Shown here: positions 16,540 through 25,836 of the stretch, one piece after another
How the letters are laid out: every line of letters starts with the position of its first letter
How positions within the stretch are numbered: position 1 is the stretch's first letter
Assembly (NCBI RefSeq): GCF_004745575.1
Contig: NZ_RPEM01000009.1
Location: 62,001-126,000, forward strand
Source of the DNA: Pseudotabrizicola sediminis
GTDB taxonomy: Bacteria > Pseudomonadota > Alphaproteobacteria > Rhodobacterales > Rhodobacteraceae
Direction of reading: 5' to 3'
DNA: 64,000 bases
Notes under the pieces: generated by a model
Told to the model about the DNA's origin: nothing
What the model saw: the letters and a program-made list of their open reading frames with translations, nothing else
Databases searched by the model: none
Position numbers and translations under genes: made by a program

Positions 16540-18114
16540 TCAGAACAACGATCCCTGCGTCGGTGGCTTTGTTCCGCCGCCCTTGCGCGGCGCGGCTTTT
16601 GCCGCTGGTCCGCCCAGTGCCAGCCGCCCGTCGTGGAACTCCACCTCCAGCGCCTGCGCCTTTTCTGCCGCCGCGCGCGAGGTGACCACCTCACCATCGC
16701 CGCGCACCACCGCATAACCGCGCCGCAGGGTCTGGGCATAGCCCAACGTCTGCCGGGTGCGGTCCAGCGCCTCCAGCCGCCGCGCGAGGTCCGTCAGACG
16801 CTGCGCCGGGGCCTTGTCCAGCCGCACTGATACGGCGTGCAGGCCCTTGCGCTGCTCGGTGATCTTCACCCCGGCCTGCGTGACCAGCCGCGCCAGTGAC
16901 GGCGCAAGGCGCGACGCCCATTTGTCAAACTGGCCATGCCACAGGTCGCGCCGACGTGCCAGACGCGCGTCCAGTGCTTCGGCCCGCCGCGCCAGCGCCT
17001 CGCGCCGCCGCGCCACCAATCCGGCCAGCGTTGTGGCCGACAGGCGCCCCGCCTGCCGCTCGTACCCGCCGCGCTTGCGGCTGACCGCCAGCGACAACCC
17101 ACCGGCCAGCCGCCCCGTCGCCGTATCCAGCCGCTGCGAGGGCGTGGCCAGCAATGTCTCCAACCGAGGCAGCGCGCGGGCCAGATCGCGCAATCGCTGG
17201 CCCCGCAACGCCACGCCCTGCGCCAGTGCCCGGCTCAGCCGTGCCCCAAGCGCATCGACCGCTGCCAGCAGTTCCAGCCGCACCGGCACCGCCATTTCCG
17301 CCGCCGCCGTGGGCGTCGGCGCGCGCCGGTCCGCCGCATGGTCGATCAGCGTGGTATCGGTCTCATGCCCAACCGCCGAGATCAGCGGAATGCGCGACTC
17401 TGCCGCCGCCCGCACCACGATTTCTTCGTTGAACCCCCACAGATCCTCCAGCGATCCGCCGCCACGTGCCACGATCAGCACATCGGGGCGCGGCACCGGA
17501 CCACCCGCCTCCAAGGCGTTGAATCCCCGGATCGCCGCCGCCACCTGCGGCGCGCAATCCTTGCCCTGCACCGCCACCGGCCAGATCAGCACATGGCAGG
17601 GAAATCGGTCGCGCAGCCGATGCAGGATATCGCGGATCACCGCACCCGAAGGCGAGGTGACCACCCCGATCACACGCGGCAGATAGGGAAGCGGCTGCTT
17701 GGCGGCCGCATCGAACAGCCCTTCGGCCTGCAGCGCGGCACGCCGTTTCTCAAGCATCGCCATCAGCGCGCCCGCGCCTGCGGGGGCCACATCCTCGACA
17801 ATCAGCTGATATTTCGACTGGCCGGGAAACGTGGTCATCCGCCCGGTGGCGATCACCTCCATCCCCTCATCCGGCCGGACCTGCATCTTGGCGACCTGGC
17901 CTTTCCAGGAAATCGCCGCAATCACACTCCGGTCATCCTTGAGGTCGAAATACAGATGCCCCGAGGCCGGGCGCGACACCCGCCCCACCTCACCGCGCAC
18001 CCGGACAAGGCCGAACTCCCCCTCGATCACGCGTTTGACCGCACCGGACAGTTCCGACACGGTGTATTCCGGGCTGTTGCCGGGGGGTGTGGGAGTATCG
18101 TCCAGCAGGTCCAT
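16540..18114 (-). CDS. xseA: Exodeoxyribonuclease VII large subunit
   Basis: Large subunit of ExoVII, which degrades single-stranded DNA to oligonucleotides together with XseB (not in this window). The 524-residue protein has the N-terminal OB-fold (YTVSELSGAVKRVIEGEFG ... GHLYFDLKDD). The catalytic core includes VGVVTSPSGAVIRDILHRL, RGGGSLEDLWGFNEE and SAVGHETDTTLIDHAADRRA. A long Arg/Ala-rich coiled-coil region follows. The start at 18114 (MDLLDD) is set by GGAGG 8 nt upstream; an in-frame ATG at 18129 lies before that site. It is divergent from purD across 65 bp. Confidence 0.95.
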   Translation of the reverse strand: MDLLDDTPTPPGNSPEYTVSELSGAVKRVIEGEFGLVRVRGEVGRVSRPASGHLYFDLKDDRSVIAAISWKGQVAKMQVRPDEGMEVIATGRMTTFPGQSKYQLIVEDVAPAGAGALMAMLEKRRAALQAEGLFDAAAKQPLPYLPRVIGVVTSPSGAVIRDILHRLRDRFPCHVLIWPVAVQGKDCAPQVAAAIRGFNALEAGGPVPRPDVLIVARGGGSLEDLWGFNEEIVVRAAAESRIPLISAVGHETDTTLIDHAADRRAPTPTAAAEMAVPVRLELLAAVDALGARLSRALAQGVALRGQRLRDLARALPRLETLLATPSQRLDTATGRLAGGLSLAVSRKRGGYERQAGRLSATTLAGLVARRREALARRAEALDARLARRRDLWHGQFDKWASRLAPSLARLVTQAGVKITEQRKGLHAVSVRLDKAPAQRLTDLARRLEALDRTRQTLGYAQTLRRGYAVVRGDGEVVTSRAAAEKAQALEVEFHDGRLALGGPAAKAAPRKGGGTKPPTQGSLF

Positions 18115-18179
18115 AGCGCTTGCCTCCATCAGGCGCTGACCTTATGACGCCCGGGAACGAAGGCCAAGGGGGCGCGCCC

Positions 18180-19442
18180 ATGAACATCCTGATCCTCGGT
18201 TCCGGCGGGCGCGAACATGCCCTTGCCTGGGCGGTGAAACAGAACCCCAAGACCGACCGGCTGATCGTGGCCCCCGGCAATGCCGGGATCGCACGGGTGG
18301 CGGATTGTGCCGATATCGACATTCTGGATGGCAGCGCGGTCGTGTCGTTCTGCGTGGAAAACGCCATCGACTTCGTGATCATCGGGCCGGAAGCGCCGCT
18401 GGCCGCAGGTGTTGCCGATGCCACCCGCGCGGCGGGGCTGCTGACCTTCGGCCCAAGTGCCGAGGCGGCACGGCTGGAGGCATCGAAAGCCTTCACCAAG
18501 GAAGTCTGCGACGCCTGTGCCGCCCCGACCGCCGCTTATGCGCGGTTCACCGAAAGCGCCCCCGCCCGCGCCCATGTGCAGGCGCAAGGCGCGCCGATCG
18601 TGGTCAAGGCCGATGGGCTGGCCGCCGGCAAGGGCGTGATCGTGGCGATGAGCGTGGACGAGGCGCTGGCCGCCATCGACGACATGTTCGGCGGTGAATT
18701 CGGGGCCGCCGGGGCCGAGGTGGTGATCGAAGACTTCATGGCAGGCGAAGAGGCCAGCTTTTTCATCCTGACCGATGGCGTGAACGCATTGCCCATCGGC
18801 ACGGCGCAGGACCACAAGCGGGTCGGTGAGGGCGACACCGGCCCCAATACCGGCGGCATGGGGGCCTATTCCCCCGCCCCGGTGCTGACACCCGCCCTGC
18901 AACAACAGGCGATGGAGCAGATCGTACTGCCCACCATTCGGGAGATGGCGCGGCGCGGCACGCCCTATCAGGGCGTGCTCTATGCCGGTCTGATGATTGA
19001 TCAGGGCCAGTGCCGGCTGGTCGAATACAACGCCCGGTTCGGCGACCCTGAAACCCAGGTCCTGATGATGCGCCTTGGCGCACAGGCGCTCGACCTGCTT
19101 TTGGCCTGCGCCGAAGGCCGGCTGGACCAGAGCCGCGTGACATGGGCCGAGGATCACGCCCTGACCGTGGTGATGGCAGCAGATGGCTACCCCGGCGCCT
19201 ACACGAAAGGCAGCGCCATCCGGGGTCTCGAAGCCCTGCCCGAGACCTCGTCTCAGATGGTGTTCCATGCCGGCACCGCGTCGCGCGACGGCCAGATCCT
19301 TGCCAATGGCGGCCGCGTGCTGAACGTGACCGCCCGCGGGGCCAGCCTTGCCGAGGCGCAGACCCGCGCCTATGCCATGGTCGATGCCATCGACTGGCCC
19401 GAAGGCTTCTGCCGCCGCGACATCGGCTGGCGCGCGCTCTGA
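18180..19442 (+). CDS. purD: Phosphoribosylamine--glycine ligase
   Basis: GARS, the second step of purine synthesis: ATP-dependent joining of glycine to 5-phosphoribosylamine. The 420-residue ATP-grasp protein begins MNILILGSGGREHALAW and carries GPEAPLAAGVAD, IVVKADGLAAGKGVIVA, FFILTDG, TGPNTGGMGAYSP and EYNARFGDPETQ, all signature blocks. The ATG at 18180 is chosen because the protein starts exactly at the canonical GGREHA N-terminus. The 20 extra open codons upstream overlap the xseA leader. Other purine genes (purM, purN) are about 32 kb away. Confidence 0.96.
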   Translation: MNILILGSGGREHALAWAVKQNPKTDRLIVAPGNAGIARVADCADIDILDGSAVVSFCVENAIDFVIIGPEAPLAAGVADATRAAGLLTFGPSAEAARLEASKAFTKEVCDACAAPTAAYARFTESAPARAHVQAQGAPIVVKADGLAAGKGVIVAMSVDEALAAIDDMFGGEFGAAGAEVVIEDFMAGEEASFFILTDGVNALPIGTAQDHKRVGEGDTGPNTGGMGAYSPAPVLTPALQQQAMEQIVLPTIREMARRGTPYQGVLYAGLMIDQGQCRLVEYNARFGDPETQVLMMRLGAQALDLLLACAEGRLDQSRVTWAEDHALTVVMAADGYPGAYTKGSAIRGLEALPETSSQMVFHAGTASRDGQILANGGRVLNVTARGASLAEAQTRAYAMVDAIDWPEGFCRRDIGWRAL

Positions 19443-19465
19443 CCACCGCCAGCCCCTGTTCGGGC

Positions 19466-19503
19466 TGCGGGAGCCTCCGGCGGGGATATTTAAGAACAGA
19501 TGA
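19466..19503 (+). repeat. Intergenic hairpin-plus-tail repeat, copy 3 (left arm of an inverted pair)
   Basis: A GC-rich segment is followed by GGATATTTAAGAACAGATGA (ending at 19503), just past the purD stop. Together with the inverted copy at 19528-19580 it forms 22-bp arms (19482-19503 and 19528-19549) matching at 20 of 22 positions around a 24-bp spacer. Confidence 0.8.
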
Positions 19504-19527
19504 ATGGCAAACATCGCCCCTGATTTT

Positions 19528-19580
19528 TCATCTGTTCATAAATATCCTCGGGGGGAGCGCGCCCTTCGCGCGCCGGGGGG
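19528..19580 (-). repeat. Intergenic hairpin-plus-tail repeat, copy 4 (right arm, inverted)
   Basis: Read on the minus strand: a GC-rich hairpin (CCCCCCGGCGCGCG with a complementary run), then GAGGATATTTATGAACAGATGA. This is the same module as at 13431-13474, facing copy 3. The remaining bases to lysC (19581-19696) show no gene; a second small hairpin GGGGGG...CCCCCC lies at about 19575-19593. Confidence 0.8.
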
Positions 19581-19696
19581 CAGACAGCCCCCCGTGGACA
19601 TCAGCCAAAGGCAGAACATGGCAGGGCTTGCGCCGCCCCCCGGCCCGGCCTATGACACGCGCGATTGTTTTGGGGGCCGTGGGAAGGAACTGATCC

Positions 19697-20953
19697 ATGC
19701 CGCTTCTGGTGATGAAATTCGGCGGGACATCGGTGGCAGACCTGTCACGGATCGAAAACGCCGCGAAAAAGGTGCAGGCCGAGGTCGCGCGCGGCTATGA
19801 CGTGATCGTCATCGTCAGCGCCATGTCGGGCGAAACCAACAAGATGGTGGGCTATGTCGAGGGCACGTCAAAGCTGTATGACGCCCGCGAATATGATGCC
19901 GTGGTGTCGAGTGGCGAGAATGTCACCGCCGGGCTGATGGCGCTGCGCCTGCAGGAAATGGACATCCCCGCCCGCAGCTGGCAGGGCTGGCAGGTGCCGA
20001 TCAATACCACATCCGCGCATGGGTCGGCCCGGTTCATCGACATTCCGCGCACCAATATCGATGCGAAGTTTGCCGAAGGCTTCAAGGTGGCCGTGGTTGC
20101 AGGCTTTCAGGGGATCTCGGCCGAGGGCCGCGTTACCACGCTGGGCCGGGGCGGGTCGGACACAACGGCCGTTGCCTTTGCCGCCGCCTTCGGGGCGGAA
20201 CGCTGCGATATCTACACCGATGTGGACGGCGTCTACACCACCGACCCGCGGATTGCATCGAAGGCCCGCAAGCTGGACCGGATCGCGTTCGAGGAGATGC
20301 TGGAACTGGCTTCCCTCGGCGCCAAGGTGCTGCAGACCCGGTCTGTGGAACTGGCGATGCGCTACAAGGTGCGGCTGCGCGTCCTGTCTTCCTTTGAAGA
20401 TACCGATGAGAACTCTGGAACCCTGGTCTGCGACGAGGATGAAATCATGGAATCGAAAGTCGTCTCTGGCGTGGCTTACAGCCGCGATGAAGCGAAAATG
20501 ACGCTGGTCACTGTCGAGGACCGCCCCGGCGTCGCCTCTGCCATCTTCGGCCCGCTAGCCGATGCCGGGGTGAATGTCGACATGATCGTACAAAACATCT
20601 CGGAAAAGAACTACGGCACCCATGCCGGGGCGGTGACCGACATGACCTTTTCGGTCCCGGTCAATCAGGTCGCCCGCGCGCAAAAGGCGATGGAAGAGGC
20701 CCGCGCCGCCGGGATCATCAAATATGACGAGCTGATTTCCGACACCGATGTCGCCAAGGTTTCGGTCGTGGGCATCGGCATGCGCAGCCAGGTCGGCGTG
20801 GCCGCCCGGATGTTCAACGCGCTGGCCGCCGAGAACATCAACATCAAGGTCATCGCCACCTCCGAGATCAAGATCTCGGTGCTGATCGACCGTAAATACA
20901 TGGAACTGGCGGTGCAGGCGTTGCACGACTGCTTCGAACTCGACAAGGGCTGA
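19697..20953 (+). CDS. lysC: Aspartate kinase
   Basis: Phosphorylates L-aspartate, the committed step to lysine, threonine, methionine and diaminopimelate. The 418-residue protein has the kinase N-terminus MPLLVMKFGGTSVADLSRI, SSGENVTAGLMA, TLGRGGSDTTAVAFAAAFGA and IYTDVDGVYTTDPRI. Two C-terminal ACT domains follow (DRPGVASAIFGPLADAGVNV and VGIGMRSQVGVAARMFNALA), consistent with feedback control by amino acids. It precedes ptsP in the same direction across a 208-bp gap that contains two hairpins, an arrangement common in this family. SD-like GGAAGGAA lies a few bases upstream of the ATG. Confidence 0.96.
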   Translation: MPLLVMKFGGTSVADLSRIENAAKKVQAEVARGYDVIVIVSAMSGETNKMVGYVEGTSKLYDAREYDAVVSSGENVTAGLMALRLQEMDIPARSWQGWQVPINTTSAHGSARFIDIPRTNIDAKFAEGFKVAVVAGFQGISAEGRVTTLGRGGSDTTAVAFAAAFGAERCDIYTDVDGVYTTDPRIASKARKLDRIAFEEMLELASLGAKVLQTRSVELAMRYKVRLRVLSSFEDTDENSGTLVCDEDEIMESKVVSGVAYSRDEAKMTLVTVEDRPGVASAIFGPLADAGVNVDMIVQNISEKNYGTHAGAVTDMTFSVPVNQVARAQKAMEEARAAGIIKYDELISDTDVAKVSVVGIGMRSQVGVAARMFNALAAENINIKVIATSEIKISVLIDRKYMELAVQALHDCFELDKG

Positions 20954-20968
20954 CAGAGGGGCCTGATA

Positions 20969-21025
20969 GCGGGGCCTGACGGCTCAGCCCCGCCGCCCAA
21001 CCCTCCGGAAAGGTGCACTTTCCGG
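20969..21025 (+). terminator. Two hairpins after lysC
   Basis: GCGGGGC/GCCCCGC (20969-20993, 11-nt loop) and CCGGAAAG/CTTTCCGG (21005-21025, 5-nt loop) follow the lysC stop. Neither has an immediate U-run; a CCCCTTTTTT stretch occurs about 25 nt later. Together they may end or attenuate the lysC transcript. Confidence 0.4.
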
Positions 21026-21161
21026 GGGAGACCCTTCGCAGCCGCCCCTTTTTTGCGGCACTGCGCCGCGCGCACCGTCGATGCCGCACTGCGGCGTCTT
21101 TCTTCCCTCCCCATCCGGCGCGGCCTCGCCTATAGAGAGGCAAGCCAAAGGATGCTCCGCA

Positions 21162-23405
21162 ATGCCAGAACGGTCAGACAGCGACAGCCGAAAACTTCTG
21201 CGCCGCCTGCGCGATGTGCTGGGCGCGCAGTCCAAGGGGCAGGAACGGCTGGACCAGATCACCCATCTGATCGCCGATTCGATGCTCACCGAAGTCTGCT
21301 CGATCTACCTGTTTCGTGACCCCGAAACGCTGGAGCTGTGCGCCACCGAGGGGCTGAAGCCCGAGGCCGTCCATCAGACCCGGATGAAGCTGGGAGAGGG
21401 TCTGGTCGGCCGGGTTGCGCGCAGCAACGCGCCCGTCAACACCGCTGATGCGCCGGCCGAAAAGGGCTTTCGCTACATGCCCGAAACCGGCGAAGAGATC
21501 TACTCCAGCTTCCTCGGCGTGCCGATCCAGCGGGTCGGCGAAAAGCTGGGCGTGCTGGTGGTGCAATCCAAAACCGCCCGGCAGTTTTCCGATGACGAGA
21601 TCTATGCGCTGGAAGTCGTCGCCATGGTGCTGGCCGAAATGACCGAACTCGGGGCCTTCACCAGTGATGATGATGGCATGCGCGCCCTGCACCGCCAGCC
21701 GGTGATGTTTCACGGCGCCACCGGGCAAGAGGGCGCGGCCGAAGGCCATGTCTGGCTGCACGAACCGAGGGTGGTGGTCACCAACCCGGTCGCCGATGAC
21801 CCGCTGACCGAGATTGACCGCATCCGCGAGGCGGTTGGGCAACTGCGGGTGTCGGTCGATGATCTGTTGTCGCTGCAAAGCCTCGACAAGGATCAGAAAC
21901 AGGTGCTCGAAGCCTACCGTATGTTTGCCAATTCGCGCGGCTGGCTGCGCCGGATGGAGGAAGACATTCAAAGCGGCCTGTCCGCCGAGGCTGCGGTGGA
22001 AAAGGAACAATCCGCCGCCCGCGCCCGGTTGGAAACGGTGCCCGATGCCTACCTGCGCGAACGGCTGCAGGATCTGGATGATCTGTCGAACCGGCTGTTG
22101 CGCATCCTGACGGGTCAGGGTGCCGATACCGGGGCCGCCATGCCGGACAATCCGGTGCTGGTGGCACGCAACATCGGCCCGGCCGAACTGCTCGAATATG
22201 GCCGCAAACTGCGCGGCGTGGTGCTGGAGGATGGCTCGGTGGGCAGCCATGCCGCCATCGTCGCCCGCGCGCTGGCGATCCCTCTGGTGATCCACGCCCG
22301 GCGCGTCACGACCGAGGCGTTGAACGGCGACCACATTCTGGTTGACGGCGATCAGGGCATCGCGCATTTGCGGCCCGAGGAAACCGTGGCCCGCGCCTTC
22401 CGCGACAAGATCGCGATGCAGACGCAGGCGCAGCAGCGCTACGCATCACTGCGCGACCTGCCCGCGCTCACCCGCTGCGGCACCACCATCGCGCTGCACA
22501 TGAATGCGGGGCTGATGGCCGACCTGCCCAGCCTTGAGGGGTCGGGCGCAGATGGCGTCGGCCTGTTCCGCACCGAGCTGCAGTTTCTGGTGCGCAACAA
22601 GATGCCGCGCCGTGCCGAACTGGCCACGCTTTATGCCCGGGTGATGGATGCCGCCAAGGACAAGCGCGTGGCCTTCCGCACGCTGGACATCGGGTCAGAC
22701 AAGGTGCTTCCCTACATGAAGCCGAATGACGAACCCAACCCGGCAATGGGCTGGCGCGCCATCCGGGTGGGTCTGGACAAACCGGGCGTGCTGCGCATGC
22801 AGATTCAGGCGCTGCTGCGCGCGGCCAATGGCAGGCCGCTGACGGTAATGTTCCCCTTCGTCTCGGAATTTTCCGAATTCCAGAACGCCCGCGCCCATGT
22901 CCTGCGCGAGGTGCACCGCGAACGCTCGCTCGGCCATGTGGTGCCCGATCAACTGGAAATCGGGGCGATGCTGGAAACCCCCAGCCTTGCCTTTGCGCCC
23001 GATGCGTTTTTCCAGCTGACCGATTTCGTCTCGATCGGCGGCAATGACCTCAAGCAGTTCTTCTTCGCCGCCGACCGCGAAAACGAACGGGTCCGCCGCC
23101 GCTATGACATGCTCAACCTGTCGTTCCTCGGCTTCATCGAGCAGATCATCGCCCGCTGCGCCGCCACCGGTACGCCCTTGTCTTTCTGCGGCGAAGACGC
23201 GGGCCGGCCGATCGAAGCACTGGTCCTGGCCGCGCTGGGGTTGCGCAGCCTGTCGATGCGCCCGGCCTCGATCGGCCCGGTCAAGGCCCTGCTCCGCCGC
23301 GCAGATCTGGGCCAGATCCGCGCCGTGGTCGACGCCGCCCGCGCGCGCGGCGACGACAGCGCCCGCCCCGCCCTGATGGATCATCTGTCCACGCTAAGTG
23401 ACTGA
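21162..23405 (+). CDS. ptsP: Phosphoenolpyruvate--protein phosphotransferase of the nitrogen PTS (EI-Ntr)
   Basis: First phosphotransferase of the regulatory PTS-Ntr relay: it takes phosphate from PEP and passes it to NPr (PtsO). The 747-residue protein starts with a GAF sensor domain (about 20-160, SIYLFRDPETLELCATEGL). The EI module follows: the phospho-histidine swivelling domain (VGSHAAIVARA, His about residue 363) and the PEP-binding TIM barrel (GVGLFRTELQFLV, RTLDIGSDKVLPY, MLETPSLAFAPDAF, SIGGNDLKQF, SFCGEDAGRP). The start at 21162 (MPERSDSDSRK) sits after AAAGGA; the 27 open codons upstream are not family-like. GAF domains in EI-Ntr are reported to sense nitrogen status. Confidence 0.94.
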   Translation: MPERSDSDSRKLLRRLRDVLGAQSKGQERLDQITHLIADSMLTEVCSIYLFRDPETLELCATEGLKPEAVHQTRMKLGEGLVGRVARSNAPVNTADAPAEKGFRYMPETGEEIYSSFLGVPIQRVGEKLGVLVVQSKTARQFSDDEIYALEVVAMVLAEMTELGAFTSDDDGMRALHRQPVMFHGATGQEGAAEGHVWLHEPRVVVTNPVADDPLTEIDRIREAVGQLRVSVDDLLSLQSLDKDQKQVLEAYRMFANSRGWLRRMEEDIQSGLSAEAAVEKEQSAARARLETVPDAYLRERLQDLDDLSNRLLRILTGQGADTGAAMPDNPVLVARNIGPAELLEYGRKLRGVVLEDGSVGSHAAIVARALAIPLVIHARRVTTEALNGDHILVDGDQGIAHLRPEETVARAFRDKIAMQTQAQQRYASLRDLPALTRCGTTIALHMNAGLMADLPSLEGSGADGVGLFRTELQFLVRNKMPRRAELATLYARVMDAAKDKRVAFRTLDIGSDKVLPYMKPNDEPNPAMGWRAIRVGLDKPGVLRMQIQALLRAANGRPLTVMFPFVSEFSEFQNARAHVLREVHRERSLGHVVPDQLEIGAMLETPSLAFAPDAFFQLTDFVSIGGNDLKQFFFAADRENERVRRRYDMLNLSFLGFIEQIIARCAATGTPLSFCGEDAGRPIEALVLAALGLRSLSMRPASIGPVKALLRRADLGQIRAVVDAARARGDDSARPALMDHLSTLSD

Positions 23406-23448
23406 CACAGAACGGGTACGATAGTCCGGCCAGGCACCCCGCACTGTC

Positions 23449-23476
23449 CCATCACCTGTTCCCAAACATCCCCGCC
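23449..23476 (-). repeat. Degenerate intergenic repeat tail
   Basis: Read on the minus strand, GGCGGGGATGTTTGGGAACAGGTGAT is a diverged form of the GGATATTTAAGAACAGATGA module. It lies between the convergent ptsP and EcsC genes. Confidence 0.55.
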
Positions 23477-23548
23477 CGAGGCAGCGGCGCGGGCGGGTTG
23501 GCCGCAGGCCAGACGCCCGCTCAAAAACCGTGCGGCGTAGCCGCTCTT

Positions 23549-24325
23549 TCAGATCCCCGTCCGCAAACGTGGTGAGTCGATGGCCGTGCGGAAATCGGCC
23601 AACACCTGTTCCGCGCCATGCGTCTGCGACAGGCGCAGCAAGGCAAAGCGCACCCGGGCAATTTCGGAATAATAGGTCAGAAACGCCGCATTCAGCGCCG
23701 CGCCGGTAACGGCCCCGATCACCGGAATCGCCTGCGCCGCCAGCTTCTGCCCCAGCGCTGTCGCCAGTTTCGGGGCCACACTGGCAATCACCTTGTGCAC
23801 CGCGGGCCCGGTCAGCGTCAGCCGGGCCGAGACGAAACTGGTGTTGATCCCGTCATCTTCCGCCAAGGGGCTGCCTGCCCCGAACACCCGGATACATTCG
23901 GCCCGGATGGCCGGATCGTCGGGGTCAAAGCCTTCGGCCCGCGCCGCCTGCCGGATCGCGTGCAGGATCACCGTCACCGCCACCGGCAGTTCGGCCAGCG
24001 CTGTGGGCAACCCGCCCGCCCCGCCCGCAGCCCCGCTGGCCATCGCGGCAAACAGCGGCCCGCGCGTGCCGGTATCGGGCAGCCGGTCGCCCTGCCCCGC
24101 CACAGTCATCGCCGCCGACAGCGCTTGTGCCACCACCCGCTCGATCTGGGTCCGGTAGACCTGCGGCACCATGGCCATCTGCCGCTCCAGCGTGCCGCCC
24201 AGCCGGTTCACCAAACCCATCACCGGCCCGTTGGCACGTCTGTGCCGCGCGGCCAACGCCCGGATTTCCGGTGACAGATCACCGGGGGGCACAACGGCAG
24301 ACAGATCGGTGGGCAAGGATTCCAT
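23549..24325 (-). CDS. EcsC family protein
   Basis: A 258-residue protein whose body matches the EcsC family: ALSRAMTV-like helical segments, GGAGGLPTALAELPVAVTVI, then AIRQAARAEGFDPDDPAIRA and the C-terminal AAQAIPVIGAVTGAALNAAF. The last two are the most recognisable EcsC features. EcsC proteins have weakly membrane-seeking helices and no proven activity; the Bacillus member sits beside an ABC transporter, which is not the case here. The gene is convergent with ptsP. The ATG at 24325 begins MESLPTDLSAV. Confidence 0.8.
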   Translation of the reverse strand: MESLPTDLSAVVPPGDLSPEIRALAARHRRANGPVMGLVNRLGGTLERQMAMVPQVYRTQIERVVAQALSAAMTVAGQGDRLPDTGTRGPLFAAMASGAAGGAGGLPTALAELPVAVTVILHAIRQAARAEGFDPDDPAIRAECIRVFGAGSPLAEDDGINTSFVSARLTLTGPAVHKVIASVAPKLATALGQKLAAQAIPVIGAVTGAALNAAFLTYYSEIARVRFALLRLSQTHGAEQVLADFRTAIDSPRLRTGI

Positions 24326-24377
24326 ATCACATGATATGGGGCCGAACCGCTGCCGCGCAATGGCCCACCGCCCACCG

Positions 24378-24872
24378 TCAGGTGGCTTTCGTCACTGCAC
24401 CCGTCACCCCGTTCCAGGCCCCGGCCTTCAGGGCAAGGCCCAGCACCCGGTCGGGGTTGGTCGGCGGGGGCATCACCACGCCGTCCAGCCTGCGGAAGCC
24501 GAACCGCCCGTAATAGGGCGCATCCCCCACCAGCAGCACCCTCTCCCAACCAAGACGCCGCGCCTCGGCCACGCTTTCGTTGATCAATAGCGCCCCCAAC
24601 CCCTCACCCTGCCGTGTCGGGTGCACCGCTATCGGCCCCAAGAGCAGCACATCCTGCCCGCCCACCAGCGCCGGCCAATAGCGGATCACCGCCGCCAGTG
24701 TGCCATCGGCATCGCGCAGCGTCAGGCACAGCGCCGCCACCGTCGGCACGCCCTCGCGCAACCGGTAGGACGACAGCGCCGTGCGCCCGGGGGCAAAGCA
24801 CAGATCATACAGCGCCTCGACCTCCCACCAGTCGTCCTCGGTCTCTTCCGCCAGCCTGTACACCCGGACCAA
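24378..24872 (-). CDS. GNAT family N-acetyltransferase
   Basis: Putative acetyl-CoA-dependent N-acetyltransferase. The GNAT core is clear: strand beta4 LGPIAVHPTRQGEGLGALLI supplies the acetyl-CoA pyrophosphate loop (R/Q-x-x-G-x-G/A as RQGEGLG), followed by ARRLGWERVLLVGDAPYYG and RFGFRRLDG. This last pattern is typical of the YhbS-like subgroup. The true start is uncertain. The first 31 codons of the open frame look non-coding, and a TTG at 24872 preceded by GGGGGG gives 164 residues, the usual family length. The substrate is unknown. It lies 52 bp downstream of no same-strand gene; the EcsC gene follows it. Confidence 0.78.
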   Translation of the reverse strand: MVRVYRLAEETEDDWWEVEALYDLCFAPGRTALSSYRLREGVPTVAALCLTLRDADGTLAAVIRYWPALVGGQDVLLLGPIAVHPTRQGEGLGALLINESVAEARRLGWERVLLVGDAPYYGRFGFRRLDGVVMPPPTNPDRVLGLALKAGAWNGVTGAVTKAT

Positions 24873-25042
24873 CCCCCCGCTTAACCACCTGCAACCACGG
24901 GTGATTCTCCGGCACGACCCGCAAAGGGCCGCGCGACAAAGCCGCGTGACAAGTGCGGGTAACATGCGTTTATGTCAGGTTCAAATACCTGTTCCTGCAA
25001 AGCAGCTTTTCCCCCGATTCCCGCCGAAAGGACCAGCGCCCG

Positions 25043-25627
25043 ATGTTCTACCGCCCCGAGGATGGCCACGGCCTGCCGCACAACCCGTTCAACGCCATCG
25101 TCACCCCCCGGCCCATCGGCTGGATCTCCTCCACCGGATCGCAGGGCGACAATCTGGCCCCCTATTCCTTTTTCAACGCCGTGGCTTACGTGCCGCCGCA
25201 GGTGATGTTCGCCAGCACCGGGGCCAAGGACAGCCTGCACAATATCCGCGAAACCGGAGTCTTCGCCGCCAACATCGTCGCAGCCAGCCAGTTGCAGGCA
25301 ATGAGCGCAACCTCTGCCGCCCTGCCCCCCGGCACCGATGAATTCGAGGCCGCCGGGGTGGAAAAAGCCGCCTGCACCACCATCACTTGTCCCCGCGTGG
25401 CGGATGCCCCCGCAACGCTGGAATGCGTGGTCACCCAGATCATCGAGCTGAAGGGCCACAACAATTTCCTGATCCTTGGCGAGGTGACAGGCATCCACCT
25501 GCGCGATGATTGCGTGGTGGACGGCCGTTTTGACCCCGGCCGCTATCACCCGCTGGCCCGGATGGGCTACCGCGACTATACCATCGTGTCAGAGGTGTTC
25601 GAACACCTGCGCCCCGACGACGCCTAG
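25043..25627 (+). CDS. Flavin reductase family protein (FMN-binding split barrel)
   Basis: A 194-residue protein of the flavin-reductase-like FMN-binding family. NPFNAIVTPRPIGWISS near the N-terminus, NLAPYSFFNAVAYVPPQVMF and SLHNIRETGVFAANIV are the classic blocks. Members reduce flavins with NAD(P)H or bind FMN as part of two-component oxygenases; the partner is not evident here. AAAGGA lies upstream of the chosen ATG at 25043 (MFYRPEDGHG). The open frame upstream overlaps the divergent GNAT leader. The C-terminal HPLARMGYRDYTIV is also typical of the family. Confidence 0.87.
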   Translation: MFYRPEDGHGLPHNPFNAIVTPRPIGWISSTGSQGDNLAPYSFFNAVAYVPPQVMFASTGAKDSLHNIRETGVFAANIVAASQLQAMSATSAALPPGTDEFEAAGVEKAACTTITCPRVADAPATLECVVTQIIELKGHNNFLILGEVTGIHLRDDCVVDGRFDPGRYHPLARMGYRDYTIVSEVFEHLRPDDA

Positions 25628-25836
25628 GCACCAAAGAACAAGGCAGGCAGCACGGGCGGGTTGACCCACCAAGGCGCAACGCTCCACCGTCCACCCCAAC
25701 AACAGCTTAATCCCACAGATCCAACCCATTGATTTTAATCACACTACCCCTTTGCAACACAGCGGGAACCCGCCCCCTTCCCCCCGCCCGCCGCCCGGCC
25801 TAAGATTAGGTCGGGCACGTACAGGGGCGCACAGGC